DNA of 64,000 nucleotides from Pseudomonadota bacterium (GTDB lineage Bacteria; Pseudomonadota; Gammaproteobacteria; Steroidobacterales; Woeseiaceae), in the NCBI GenBank assembly GCA_022563505.1, contig JADFNG010000002.1, forward strand, positions 1-64,000, written 5' to 3'. This document shows positions 54,142 through 62,170 of this stretch, piece after piece. Numbering within the stretch: position 1 is the first letter of the stretch; each line of letters begins with the position of its first letter. The translations under genes were made by a program, and so were the position numbers. Below the pieces are notes generated by a model. That model worked only from the letters and a program-made list of their open reading frames with translations. It was not told where the DNA came from and did no database searches.

Positions 54142-54155
54142 TGCAAACGTGTGCA
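54142..54155. promoter_or_regulatory. LacI-type operator G
   Basis: TGCAAACGTGTGCA, 115 bp before the M24-fold gene start on the minus strand and about 90 bp before the plus-strand FmdB-like gene. It is identical to operator H. Confidence 0.85.
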
Positions 54156-54244
54156 TAAAATGGTAGACTATATCTCTGCCATAATCAAACCCGCCGACCT
54201 GGCCTGAAAACAGACCAGTGCCAACGCAGTGTCGAGATCAGGAA

Positions 54245-54496
54245 TTGCCGACTTACCTTTACGAAACCATCCCGGGCGACTCAGGCGGCGAGCCACGGCG
54301 CTTCGAAATAACGCAACGCATGAGTGACCGTCCTTTGACCGAGGACCCGGTGAGCGGCCAACCCGTACGCCAGATCATCACGGGCGGAATTGGCATCAAG
54401 TTGGGGTTTCTCAGGCGCAGCACCGTGGTCAACAAGAAGAGTCCCGCAGCTACCGCTTGTGGTTGCGCCACCGGCAGGCCGCATCGACATACCTGA
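54245..54496 (+). CDS. FmdB-type small protein lacking the zinc-ribbon cysteines
   Basis: 83 residues from TTG at 54245, chosen because the family starts MPTY-Y; GTG at 54218 gives 92. MPTYLYETIPGD...RRFEITQRMSDRPLTEDPVSGQPVRQII follows the FmdB layout, but the CxxC pairs of the zinc ribbon are absent (SGGEP and PVSGQP occupy those places). Cys occurs only in the C-terminal CGCATG. The role is unknown. The TTG start has AGGA immediately before it, a poor spacing. Confidence 0.6.
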   Translation: MPTYLYETIPGDSGGEPRRFEITQRMSDRPLTEDPVSGQPVRQIITGGIGIKLGFLRRSTVVNKKSPAATACGCATGRPHRHT

Positions 54497-54526
54497 ACGG
54501 CGCTCATGCGGCGGAGAAACCCGCTG

Positions 54527-55093
54527 TCAGAAATATTCTCGCAGCCGTCCCTCAATCGTCGCAGCTCTTACACCGTAGCCGAACAGGTCCAGGAAGCGGC
54601 CCTGGCGATCCATCAGGAACAGGTACGAGCTGTGGTACACGCTGTCAGTTGCCTGCTCGACCCCGTAGGTCACATTGAACGATGCAGCGACGGCATCGAG
54701 TTGCTGCCGGGACCCGGTTAGCCCGACCATTGCCGGATGAAAGGCTGCGACGTAGCGCGCGAGTATTTCCGGTGTGTCATTATCGACATCCACGCTAATG
54801 AATATTGGCTGCACGTTCGCAGCAGCATCACCAAGATTCCGCAATACACGGGCAACCTCGAAAAGCGTCGTCGGGCATACGTCCGGACAGCGCGTGAAGC
54901 CGAAAAAGACCAGCCGCAGCTTGCCATCGTAACTGTGTTCAGTCACCACTTGACCCTGATGGTCAATCAATTCGAAGTTGCCTTTCACGACCTCTTCTGC
55001 ATAAGCCGTTGCGCTCGCAGCAAGGCAGAGCAAGGCAAGCCGGAAACCTGCCGCGAGGGTTGTCATGACTGAGTTATTTCGTTTGTACTGCAT
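54527..55093 (-). CDS. SCO1/SenC family copper chaperone/thiol protein
   Basis: 188 residues from ATG at 55093, which overlaps the stop of the propeller gene (TGATG). A signal peptide covers about residues 1-32. The thioredoxin-like fold has the copper/thiol site FGFTRCPDVCPTTL and the conserved His in VYHSSYLFLMDRQG. SCO1 delivers copper to CuA centres of oxidases or acts as a periplasmic thiol reductant. It is the last gene of the redox cluster 59817-54527, so it may mature a copper protein of that cluster. Confidence 0.92.
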   Translation of the reverse strand: MQYKRNNSVMTTLAAGFRLALLCLAASATAYAEEVVKGNFELIDHQGQVVTEHSYDGKLRLVFFGFTRCPDVCPTTLFEVARVLRNLGDAAANVQPIFISVDVDNDTPEILARYVAAFHPAMVGLTGSRQQLDAVAASFNVTYGVEQATDSVYHSSYLFLMDRQGRFLDLFGYGVRAATIEGRLREYF

Positions 55094-56214
55094 CAGTGAC
55101 AAAAATTGTTTGAGATCGCAAGTGCAGCCGGCCCGATATCCAGCGGCAGGTTGAGTATCGACGACAACCTGATTCGATTGCGCATGTCGAAGAACTCCAC
55201 CGAGCCGTTCTCCGGTACCGGAATCGCCAGCGTTCGGGAGTCTGACGTCACAATGCCGTCCAGTGGCGCACCATTGAGTTCGTAGCGGGCCGTGACGCTG
55301 CCGTCATCGATATCGATGAATACAACATGCCCGGACTCGCTGACAGCGGCCGCTGTCGTATCCAGCCAGCCCGGGTTGATAAACAAGGGATGACTCACCG
55401 CAGGAACGGTATAAAGCGATGCTCCGGTTGCGGTCCAAATGGCGGTCAGACTACGGTCACCGTTATTCGGCACCAGCATGTAACGTCCGTCGGCGGTACC
55501 CCACGGCCGACCTGGCCTGCTGCCAACTTGGATTTTCAGCAACGGAGTAAACGTCTTCAAATCGATCATGTGCACGACATTGGCCGATGCTTCACTGACA
55601 AAGGCAACAGTGCCATCAATGCTGCGCGAGATTGCGGACAAGCCCGACCCGGGCCGGGTCAACTCGATGACCCTCCTTTCTGACCAGAGGTTTACCGAAT
55701 TGAACGTCCCTTTGCTGTCATCCACCCAGAACAAAGTGGCACCATCAGCACTGAATGTGAACCCCGAATCCGTGTGCACATCATCGACGGATAGCAGCAC
55801 GGCACGACGACGAATTGCATGCACCTCGAGCCGGTCTGCTACGTTGTCAAAAATGGCCACCGTTTCACCGACGGGGCTCATTGCAATGGTTGCAGGCGTC
55901 AAACTCAGCGGATAGTGAAACTGCTCCAACGCCGAAGTACTGAGGTCGATTAAGGTCATGCTCTTATCCGCCTCATGCCCAATGACCAGCGCTTTCAGTC
56001 GTGCGGACGCCGCCACGGATGAGGGCGCCCGCGTCAGCTCAATGGTATGGGCCAGAGATTTTTCCTGCAGATCGATGATGAATATCGATTTGCTGCTGGC
56101 GCTGGCAATGAAAGCATAACGCGCCCCGTCGTCAAACTGTGCGAACGCTGCTGGCACAATCAGGACAGCCAAAATCAGGCTGGCCATCAATTTGCTGATC
56201 GTTTTGGAAAACAC
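55093..56214 (-). CDS. Exported YVTN/WD40-like beta-propeller protein
   Basis: 373 residues from a GTG start with a signal peptide (about 1-25). Repeated blades of the YVTN type are seen (RYAFIASASSKSIFIIDLQ, TVAFVSEASANVVHMIDLKT, GHVVFIDIDDGSVTARYEL). The C-terminus ends in NNFCH. It lies four bases after the DsbD-like gene and is coupled to SCO1. It is smaller than and different from the propeller at 58429-59817. No catalytic motif is recognised. Confidence 0.82.
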   Translation of the reverse strand: MFSKTISKLMASLILAVLIVPAAFAQFDDGARYAFIASASSKSIFIIDLQEKSLAHTIELTRAPSSVAASARLKALVIGHEADKSMTLIDLSTSALEQFHYPLSLTPATIAMSPVGETVAIFDNVADRLEVHAIRRRAVLLSVDDVHTDSGFTFSADGATLFWVDDSKGTFNSVNLWSERRVIELTRPGSGLSAISRSIDGTVAFVSEASANVVHMIDLKTFTPLLKIQVGSRPGRPWGTADGRYMLVPNNGDRSLTAIWTATGASLYTVPAVSHPLFINPGWLDTTAAAVSESGHVVFIDIDDGSVTARYELNGAPLDGIVTSDSRTLAIPVPENGSVEFFDMRNRIRLSSILNLPLDIGPAALAISNNFCH

Positions 56215-56218
56215 GGTA

Positions 56219-57646
56219 TTAGCTGTTCAGACCCAGCCATGGGTAGATCAGATCGCTTAGCGCATGAAAATTATCGGTGACCAGGACAACTCCGAATGCG
56301 ACGATGACCAGCATGCCGAAAAAACCGATGGTGGGCGCATACTGGTTAATCTTGGATAAAAGCGGCATCGTACGCGACAGGAAAAAAGCGGCGAGAAGAA
56401 ACGGAATGACAACGCCCATCGAAAAACCGAACATGACGGTGGCACCAACCAGTGCGCTGCCCAGGGAACCAACGTAGATCAACAAGGTTGCGATTATCGC
56501 GCCACCGAAGCAGGTAATGCACCCCAGTGAAAACCCGACCGCAATCAGCGCCGAGCCGAAGTACGATGCTTTTCCGCCGGACGAACTTTGCAGCATCTTC
56601 TCCGGAACCAGGCGGCAAACGAGCGGTGCCCTTGAGCGAATACCAATCCACAAGCCCATCAGGATCACGATTATTCCGGAGACAACACTCAGCGTCGGAC
56701 TCCAGACAGCAAAAAACATTTGCATCTGCTTGCCGGCGTGGCCGATTCCAGCACCGGTCAATGTGAACAATGCCGTTAAGCCTGCGACGAACGACAATGC
56801 GACCCTGAGAAGCTTGCGTTTGACCTCCTCCGGAACGGCGGCGGTATTGCTGCGCAATTGATCCGTGGAAAATCCCGTCAGCGTTACCACGAACACAACC
56901 AGCAGTTGCAACAAACACGGCGTCAGCACAAACGACAGCAGACCCGCCGACAGGCCGAGTACCATGATCGGTGTCCACGGGCTGGGATTCAGCAGCGACT
57001 CCGGATATTCCAGTGGCAGTTCCCAGTTCAGGACACGTGGCGCATTGTCCGGGTCCCATGTATTGAAGAGCTGCAGCTCGATGTTGGTCGCATTATCCGA
57101 CAGTAGCGGCTTGCCATCCTCGTCGTACGCTGGAAAGCGAAGCGTCACGACCCGATGGTGATAGACCTCCAGCGGTCCTTCCACATCGAAAGGTGCGTAC
57201 TCGCGACCGTCAATCGTCAGCACCGCCTCCGGCAACTGGCGTGGCAAATCTTCTATGTGAGTAGTCTCTGTAACCAGGAATACCAGGTACAAATCGGGCC
57301 GGTATTGGGTGACGGCCTGAGCACTGTCCGTTACGGAAAAATATGTCGGTGTGGCGTACAGCACATCGACTTGCGCCTCTCCCGAACCGAAGCTGGTCCG
57401 GTTCAGGAATTGGCCGATGCTGATTGCGTTGCGGAGCTTCTCCTGCTTGACGCTGCCACCGACATTCGAGATCAGATTTTGACCCTTGATGAAGTAAGGA
57501 AAAACCAGCCAGCTCGCGGCGATCGCCAACGTCAGCGTCACCAATAACACCGCAACGACCCCCTGGTGTCTGGACGACCAGGAACCGTGTTGCGGTGGCT
57601 TCACCAGCGGCAGTCCGTTATCGATTGATGTGGTTTCTGCGTTCAT
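56219..57646 (-). CDS. DsbD/CcdA-like membrane protein with periplasmic domain
   Basis: 475 residues from ATG at 57646 (the track's start at 57805 lies inside the preceding gene). One membrane segment (about 28-48) leads into a periplasmic beta-rich domain (about 60-250), then 7-8 helices. The membrane part has TPCLLQLLVVF and LGCITCFGGAIIATLL, each a Cys-containing repeat as in the DsbD/CcdA electron conduits that carry reducing power across the membrane. A role in reducing SCO1 or cytochrome c/copper proteins of the cluster is likely. The extra N-terminal periplasmic domain is not recognised. Confidence 0.8.
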   Translation of the reverse strand: MNAETTSIDNGLPLVKPPQHGSWSSRHQGVVAVLLVTLTLAIAASWLVFPYFIKGQNLISNVGGSVKQEKLRNAISIGQFLNRTSFGSGEAQVDVLYATPTYFSVTDSAQAVTQYRPDLYLVFLVTETTHIEDLPRQLPEAVLTIDGREYAPFDVEGPLEVYHHRVVTLRFPAYDEDGKPLLSDNATNIELQLFNTWDPDNAPRVLNWELPLEYPESLLNPSPWTPIMVLGLSAGLLSFVLTPCLLQLLVVFVVTLTGFSTDQLRSNTAAVPEEVKRKLLRVALSFVAGLTALFTLTGAGIGHAGKQMQMFFAVWSPTLSVVSGIIVILMGLWIGIRSRAPLVCRLVPEKMLQSSSGGKASYFGSALIAVGFSLGCITCFGGAIIATLLIYVGSLGSALVGATVMFGFSMGVVIPFLLAAFFLSRTMPLLSKINQYAPTIGFFGMLVIVAFGVVLVTDNFHALSDLIYPWLGLNS

Positions 57647-57654
57647 TGCATACG

Positions 57655-58314
57655 TTACATCGCGCTGTCCGTAGTCGTGCCAACCGGCGCGACCTGGCGG
57701 AAGGGTGCAGCGCTCGCGGCAACTTTGATAACGAATAACTGGTCTTTGAGCTTGCAGTTGGTGCAATACACGGCGAACTCGCCTTCGGTTTCCGGCGCAC
57801 GCCACTCCAGACTGCCGCTGCTGCGGCCCGCTATGACCAGCTCCTCAATATTCATATTGTCACTCTTGAAGGTGTGCGGCTGAATACTTGCGTTCTTGAT
57901 GATCAGTTGCACGCCGGTGCCAGGCCGAATGCTGATTTCTTGCGGTAGAAATCGTCCACGCTTTGCCAGCGTCCGAACGGGCTGCAGGGTGCCGAGCTTG
58001 CCAACATAAGCAACCACGGCTTTAATTTCATCCTCCGTAATCACGCTCTTGATCACCACCATTTCGCCGGTTGCATCGATTGCCGCGCGAATCGCACCCT
58101 CACTGGCACCGCGGAGATACGGTCCCACACCGACATCGCCTTCGGCATACTCGCCGTGGCACGTCTTGCAACCAATGCCGGCGACCGTGTTGAATACTCG
58201 CTCACCCGCCGCAAGTTGACTATCATCGTTATCTTGCGCCAAAGCCGGCGACAAGAACCCTGCAATAATTAAGACCAGCAACACCGTTGGCGCTGCTGTT
58301 TCAACAACTTTCAT
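57655..58314 (-). CDS. Exported c-type cytochrome fused to a cupredoxin-like domain
   Basis: 219 residues with a signal peptide (about 1-26). The first domain has one heme c motif GCKTCHGEY near residue 50. The C-terminal part (about 115-205) has a cupredoxin pattern: ISIRPGTGVQLIIKNASIQPHTFKS (first His) and EGEFAVYCTNCKLKDQLFVI (Cys), but the usual second His and Met after the Cys are missing, so copper binding is doubtful or different. GGAAA precedes the ATG. It overlaps the redox cluster and ends nine bases before the DsbD-like gene. Confidence 0.85.
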   Translation of the reverse strand: MKVVETAAPTVLLVLIIAGFLSPALAQDNDDSQLAAGERVFNTVAGIGCKTCHGEYAEGDVGVGPYLRGASEGAIRAAIDATGEMVVIKSVITEDEIKAVVAYVGKLGTLQPVRTLAKRGRFLPQEISIRPGTGVQLIIKNASIQPHTFKSDNMNIEELVIAGRSSGSLEWRAPETEGEFAVYCTNCKLKDQLFVIKVAASAAPFRQVAPVGTTTDSAM

Positions 58315-58368
58315 AAATTTTCCAGTGCCTTGTGTGTATTCAGCGCTCGCGGCACGTTGCCGACAGCC

Positions 58369-58431
58369 AGGGAACCGCTGATCTATTCATGAACTCGTAT
58401 CTTGGCTCCAGAATACATCAGAGGTTCCCTA
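58369..58431. repeat. REP-like inverted repeat
   Basis: AGGGAACCGCTGAT ... ATCAGAGGTTCCCT, 14-bp arms with one mismatch and a 34-base loop, lying at the stop codon of the propeller gene. The right arm with its flank is repeated (23 of 25 bases) at 29953-29977. Confidence 0.65.
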
Positions 58432-59817
58432 GAGTTCTCCCGCAATGATCTGTTTCTTCAATTGCAGCGCGCTGCCGTGCAATCCGTTCATGTCGGACTG
58501 GTTTTGGCCCGGTTGCTGCCAACCGTCCGGATAAAATACGAATGCGCCGGAGTGCGTGCTGCCCCCATGAGGCAACGGAATTCTCGCCGTCACTTCCTTG
58601 AGATCCAGATCGAACACCACGACCTCGAAGCTTGAGTTACAGCTTATCCAGAGCTCGTTTGCTTCCGGATCCGGATGCAAGGTGCCGTGATCGCCTCGTA
58701 TACAGCCCGTGTAGATCTGATCCATAGCCCGCGAACCAGGAACCTCCATGGTCGCTGTATCGACCATGCCCAGCATTTTGCCGCGGTTGTGAGATTCTTC
58801 GCCCTTGCCGATCGTGTAGATAATACGGTCATCCCAGCCGAAATGATTACCGTACGGGCCATCAACGCCAGCGCGCTGTTCACTGACGATCTTGCCCTGC
58901 TCCATATCCAGCTTCATCACGATACTGTTGCGTGCGCCGGTGATGTACGCGTACTTTGCGTCGCTGGTGAAATTCACCCACACCGGTGCACTGTCGGGGA
59001 CGTTGATGAATTTTTTGATGTGCCAGCTCTCGGCATCGATAATCCAGATCGGATTGTCGGTGAGGTGCTTGCGCATGTCGAAGTCACGGTAGCGACCTGT
59101 GCCAATAATCTGCTCGCCATCGGGTGTTGCAAAATAGAGGTAGGCTTCGCTGCCTTGTTCCTGGTGCGAGATGCTACCAATGACACGGTTGTCCTTGCCG
59201 GGATCCAGCACGAATAACGGCTGCGACCAGCCATACAGCATGACACGCTGCTCGCCCTCGGGGGTCATGTACGACTTGGCATGGTGTGCCTGGCCCGATA
59301 GCTGAATGACCTTGTCAATTTTTAGCGTTCTGGCATTGATGACCAGGAAGCGACCCGCGTGCCCACCCGTTGTTGATGTAAACGATCCTTCGCCGGTGGG
59401 TAGATAAATCCACTGGCCGTCGGGCGATACGCCGAGACCATGAGGTTCGAAGACGTTTTTCCAGCCCCACGACAACACATCGTAGGTCTGGCTGACCACG
59501 ACTTCGCGAGTGTCTGCGTCGATGATTGCAAGACCTGGCAGTGTGACTCCGCTTAACAGCCCGCCGTAACCCGGGCCTTCCGTAGTCATAAAGACCAGTG
59601 GATGCTCTTTTGGGTCCCAGGCATCCGGCCCGCTCGAATCGAGATCGTACTCGAGCTCAATGCCGACCTTTTTAGTCCATTCATTCTCCCAGGCGGCTTT
59701 TTGCTCTGCTGTCGCCGCCTTGGGTGGTGCCGCGTTCGCGGCGCCGGAAATCAGACTGATCGTCAGCATCAAGGCGGCAAGTAACGCCGGCCTGGCCTGG
59801 AATATGGGCAAATTCAT
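58429..59817 (-). CDS. Exported large beta-propeller, quinoprotein/NosZ-propeller-like
   Basis: 462 residues from ATG at 59817, with AGGAGCG eight bases upstream and a signal peptide (about 1-28); the track's 59895 start is less likely. Blades include PHGLGVSPDGQWIYLPTGEG, FLVINARTLKIDKVIQL, PIWIIDAESWHIKKFIN. Conserved His lie in loops (GQAHHAKSY, RGDHGTLHPD, GGSTHSGAF), as in metal- or cofactor-binding propellers such as nitrous-oxide reductase. No CuA domain is present in this protein. It heads the redox cluster behind operator H (167 bp upstream). Enzyme activity is unknown. Confidence 0.8.
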   Translation of the reverse strand: MNLPIFQARPALLAALMLTISLISGAANAAPPKAATAEQKAAWENEWTKKVGIELEYDLDSSGPDAWDPKEHPLVFMTTEGPGYGGLLSGVTLPGLAIIDADTREVVVSQTYDVLSWGWKNVFEPHGLGVSPDGQWIYLPTGEGSFTSTTGGHAGRFLVINARTLKIDKVIQLSGQAHHAKSYMTPEGEQRVMLYGWSQPLFVLDPGKDNRVIGSISHQEQGSEAYLYFATPDGEQIIGTGRYRDFDMRKHLTDNPIWIIDAESWHIKKFINVPDSAPVWVNFTSDAKYAYITGARNSIVMKLDMEQGKIVSEQRAGVDGPYGNHFGWDDRIIYTIGKGEESHNRGKMLGMVDTATMEVPGSRAMDQIYTGCIRGDHGTLHPDPEANELWISCNSSFEVVVFDLDLKEVTARIPLPHGGSTHSGAFVFYPDGWQQPGQNQSDMNGLHGSALQLKKQIIAGEL

Positions 59818-59984
59818 CGTAAGTCGCTCCTGAAACTCAACGGGAGTATGCGGCTGGCTCGAGACAGAGCCGGCTAACATTTCTGCGCCGCACAATGGTG
59901 TTGTTTGCGAAATTGACCCACAAACCCGGCCAGAATTCTCGCAAACGTCGATCTGCGACGAGTATATCTTCGGTCAACGCCGGG

Positions 59985-59998
59985 TGCAAACGTGTGCA
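59985..59998. promoter_or_regulatory. LacI-type operator H
   Basis: TGCAAACGTGTGCA between the divergent propeller gene (start 59817) and alpha/beta hydrolase (start 60054), identical to operator G. A further half-site GCAAACG lies at 59941-59947. Confidence 0.85.
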
Positions 59999-60053
59999 TT
60001 AATAATTTTTCCCTGTATATTTACACCCTCCGTTGTCCGCCGGGATTTTTTTC

Positions 60054-61229
60054 ATGCGTTTGAAACACCTGTTTTTGGGAATGATCAGTGTCTGCCTTTT
60101 CGCTCAGGACTACCTGCAAGCTGAAGAAATTGTTGCTGAAGAATTCGTCGAAGAACGACGACTGCGGCTTTGGAGCGCGCAAACAAGGAATCCAGACCTC
60201 ATTCGTTCAACCTACAGACGTGTCGACCATATGCGAGGCACGGGTCCCGGATCCTGGGTCTACGAATGGTCGCAAATTGGACAGTACTTCGCCGGTCGTG
60301 GCGAGGCATTTGCAAAAACCGACCAGCCCGATGCGGCACGAGATGCGTTTTTGGCCGCATCCAAATTTTACGGCATCGCCAGATTCCCGGCGAAGACGCT
60401 TCCCGGTCAGGCGGATGCTTACGCTGAACATCTGAAGTATTACCAGCGGGCCGGTGAATATTTTGATCCGCCCTTGGTGGTTCTCGACATCCCTTACGAT
60501 GGCCAGACAATACAGGGCTACCTGCACATGCCACCCAAGGTCGAAAAACCGCCGCTGATTTTGTGGAATGGCGGCATCGACACCTGGAAGGGTGATGTCT
60601 ACAACAATATCAAACCGTATATTGAGCGAGGCTTTGCCGTACTGACTTTCGACGTGCTCGGTACTGGAGAAAATGTTTCCTGGGTAGCCAGGGCAGATTC
60701 GAACGTCCTGCACAGCGCTGTCATCGACACGATGCAAAACCACCCTTTGATAGACGGGCGTTACATCGCCCATGTGGGCTTCAGCTTTTCCGGCTACTAC
60801 GCCGCACGTAATGCCATCACGGAAGACCGGTTGTTCGCTGTGATTGCAGCTTGTGCGCCGGTTCATGACGGTTGGAAAATGACCGATCGCGTATGGGAAA
60901 TTCAAGAGGCCCTGGCCGCTGCCATTCACATTGACCCTGATGACACGGATGCAATAAATCAGACAATGGAAGGGTTCTCGCTGGTCAAGCAAGGTTTGCT
61001 GACGACGGACCACAGCGTTTCCCGGCCAACACTTATTATTAATGGCGATCTCGATAACCTGGCACCGATTTCCGATCTTCGCCTGCTGGCAGATGCCGGT
61101 CAGGAAACAGACCTTTGGATCATGGGTGGCGATCAGCATTGTTTCGGACAATACCGTTCGATTGTCATGCCAAAAATGGCTGACTGGCTGTGGCGGAAAC
61201 TGGCCGCAAGCAAACAGACTGATCAATAA
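60054..61229 (+). CDS. Exported alpha/beta hydrolase (FrsA/DUF1100-like)
   Basis: 391 residues from ATG at 60054 with a likely signal peptide (about 1-23); the track's TTG at 60033 would place charged residues before it. A helical cap (about 30-140) precedes the hydrolase core: LWNGGIDTWKGDVY near residue 185, DVLGTGEN, nucleophile elbow VGFSFSGYYAARNA (Gly-x-Ser-x-Ser instead of Gly-x-Ser-x-Gly), an Asp in NGDLDNLAP and His in GDQHCFGQY. It fits esterases of the FrsA type. It shares operator H with the divergent redox cluster. Confidence 0.86.
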   Translation: MRLKHLFLGMISVCLFAQDYLQAEEIVAEEFVEERRLRLWSAQTRNPDLIRSTYRRVDHMRGTGPGSWVYEWSQIGQYFAGRGEAFAKTDQPDAARDAFLAASKFYGIARFPAKTLPGQADAYAEHLKYYQRAGEYFDPPLVVLDIPYDGQTIQGYLHMPPKVEKPPLILWNGGIDTWKGDVYNNIKPYIERGFAVLTFDVLGTGENVSWVARADSNVLHSAVIDTMQNHPLIDGRYIAHVGFSFSGYYAARNAITEDRLFAVIAACAPVHDGWKMTDRVWEIQEALAAAIHIDPDDTDAINQTMEGFSLVKQGLLTTDHSVSRPTLIINGDLDNLAPISDLRLLADAGQETDLWIMGGDQHCFGQYRSIVMPKMADWLWRKLAASKQTDQ

Positions 61230-61307
61230 CGCCTGCTACGGGCTTCACCGGGCAACGAATTTTTTCGCCGCACCAATAAACTTGTGGGCGGCGATACGTT
61301 GCGGGTC

Positions 61308-61955
61308 TTATTCGGTGTCGGTCGGCTTGCGCGCCCAATAGTCGGGCGAGGATTTCGTTTTTTGCACCGCATCCGCTGTCTCGTAGCCCGCTGCCATCGA
61401 TGCATCGGAGCGCCCCACCATGACCTGATGGTGCTCAATATTCAGCAAGCGAAGCCAGCTCTGCTGACCCAGTGTCAAGCCTGTGGCACAACCCAGCTCG
61501 ACCAGCTCCGCCTCAGTAAAATGTGCGTTCATTCGCTCCCAGAACGCATCATCAACGTCCGTGCGCCAGACGATGGCCTCGGCGTAGGCAAGTGCCGCTT
61601 TCTCCCTGTCACTGTATGCCGACGATTTCTCAAAATGCATCAGGTCGTCAACCTGTCCCTCGTTAACGCCTGCCTCCCGGCCTTGCAGGGAACGCTGGTT
61701 GCCACAAAATTCGCACACCACGGAACGTGAAACATAGATGCGGCACAATTCCTTCAGCGAATGGTCGACCACACCATGGCGAAAAACCTTCGCCCAGGAA
61801 TCGGCGAAGAACCAGAAACAATCCGGAACATGCGCTCGTACGGCGCTGCTTTCCGGCCGCGGCGTGCCTTCCTTCACACATCGTTCCATCTCGGCTTGCA
61901 TTTCAGCCGACATCTCTTCGAAGGGGACATAGCTGATACGTGGTGCATTGGACAT
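61308..61955 (-). CDS. Carboxymuconolactone decarboxylase/AhpD-like protein
   Basis: 215 residues from ATG at 61955 with GGGAG upstream; the track's 62078 start adds an unrelated stretch. The AhpD/CMD helical fold has the CxxC pair in SRSVVCEFCGNQR near residue 75, but the His that normally follows (C-x-x-C-x-x-x-H) is Arg. Expected roles are alkylhydroperoxide reduction or lactone decarboxylation; with the His gone, either is uncertain. It lies alone, convergent with the hydrolase gene. Confidence 0.85.
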   Translation of the reverse strand: MSNAPRISYVPFEEMSAEMQAEMERCVKEGTPRPESSAVRAHVPDCFWFFADSWAKVFRHGVVDHSLKELCRIYVSRSVVCEFCGNQRSLQGREAGVNEGQVDDLMHFEKSSAYSDREKAALAYAEAIVWRTDVDDAFWERMNAHFTEAELVELGCATGLTLGQQSWLRLLNIEHHQVMVGRSDASMAAGYETADAVQKTKSSPDYWARKPTDTE

Positions 61956-62170
61956 CTGGATACTCCCAGTAACGCATTCATTATGCTGATTGCTGCAAAT
62001 GACGCTGGATTGTTGATTTACCCTCCAATCGGACTCGCGATTCGCGCCAAATACACGCGTACTTGAAAATCCAGACACTGAAGTCCGGGTTATGAGTATT
62101 CCCGTAAACAGACCTTTAGAATGGTCGGCTGCACCAACGCGACCCAGTGAGCGCCGGCGCCGAATTCATT

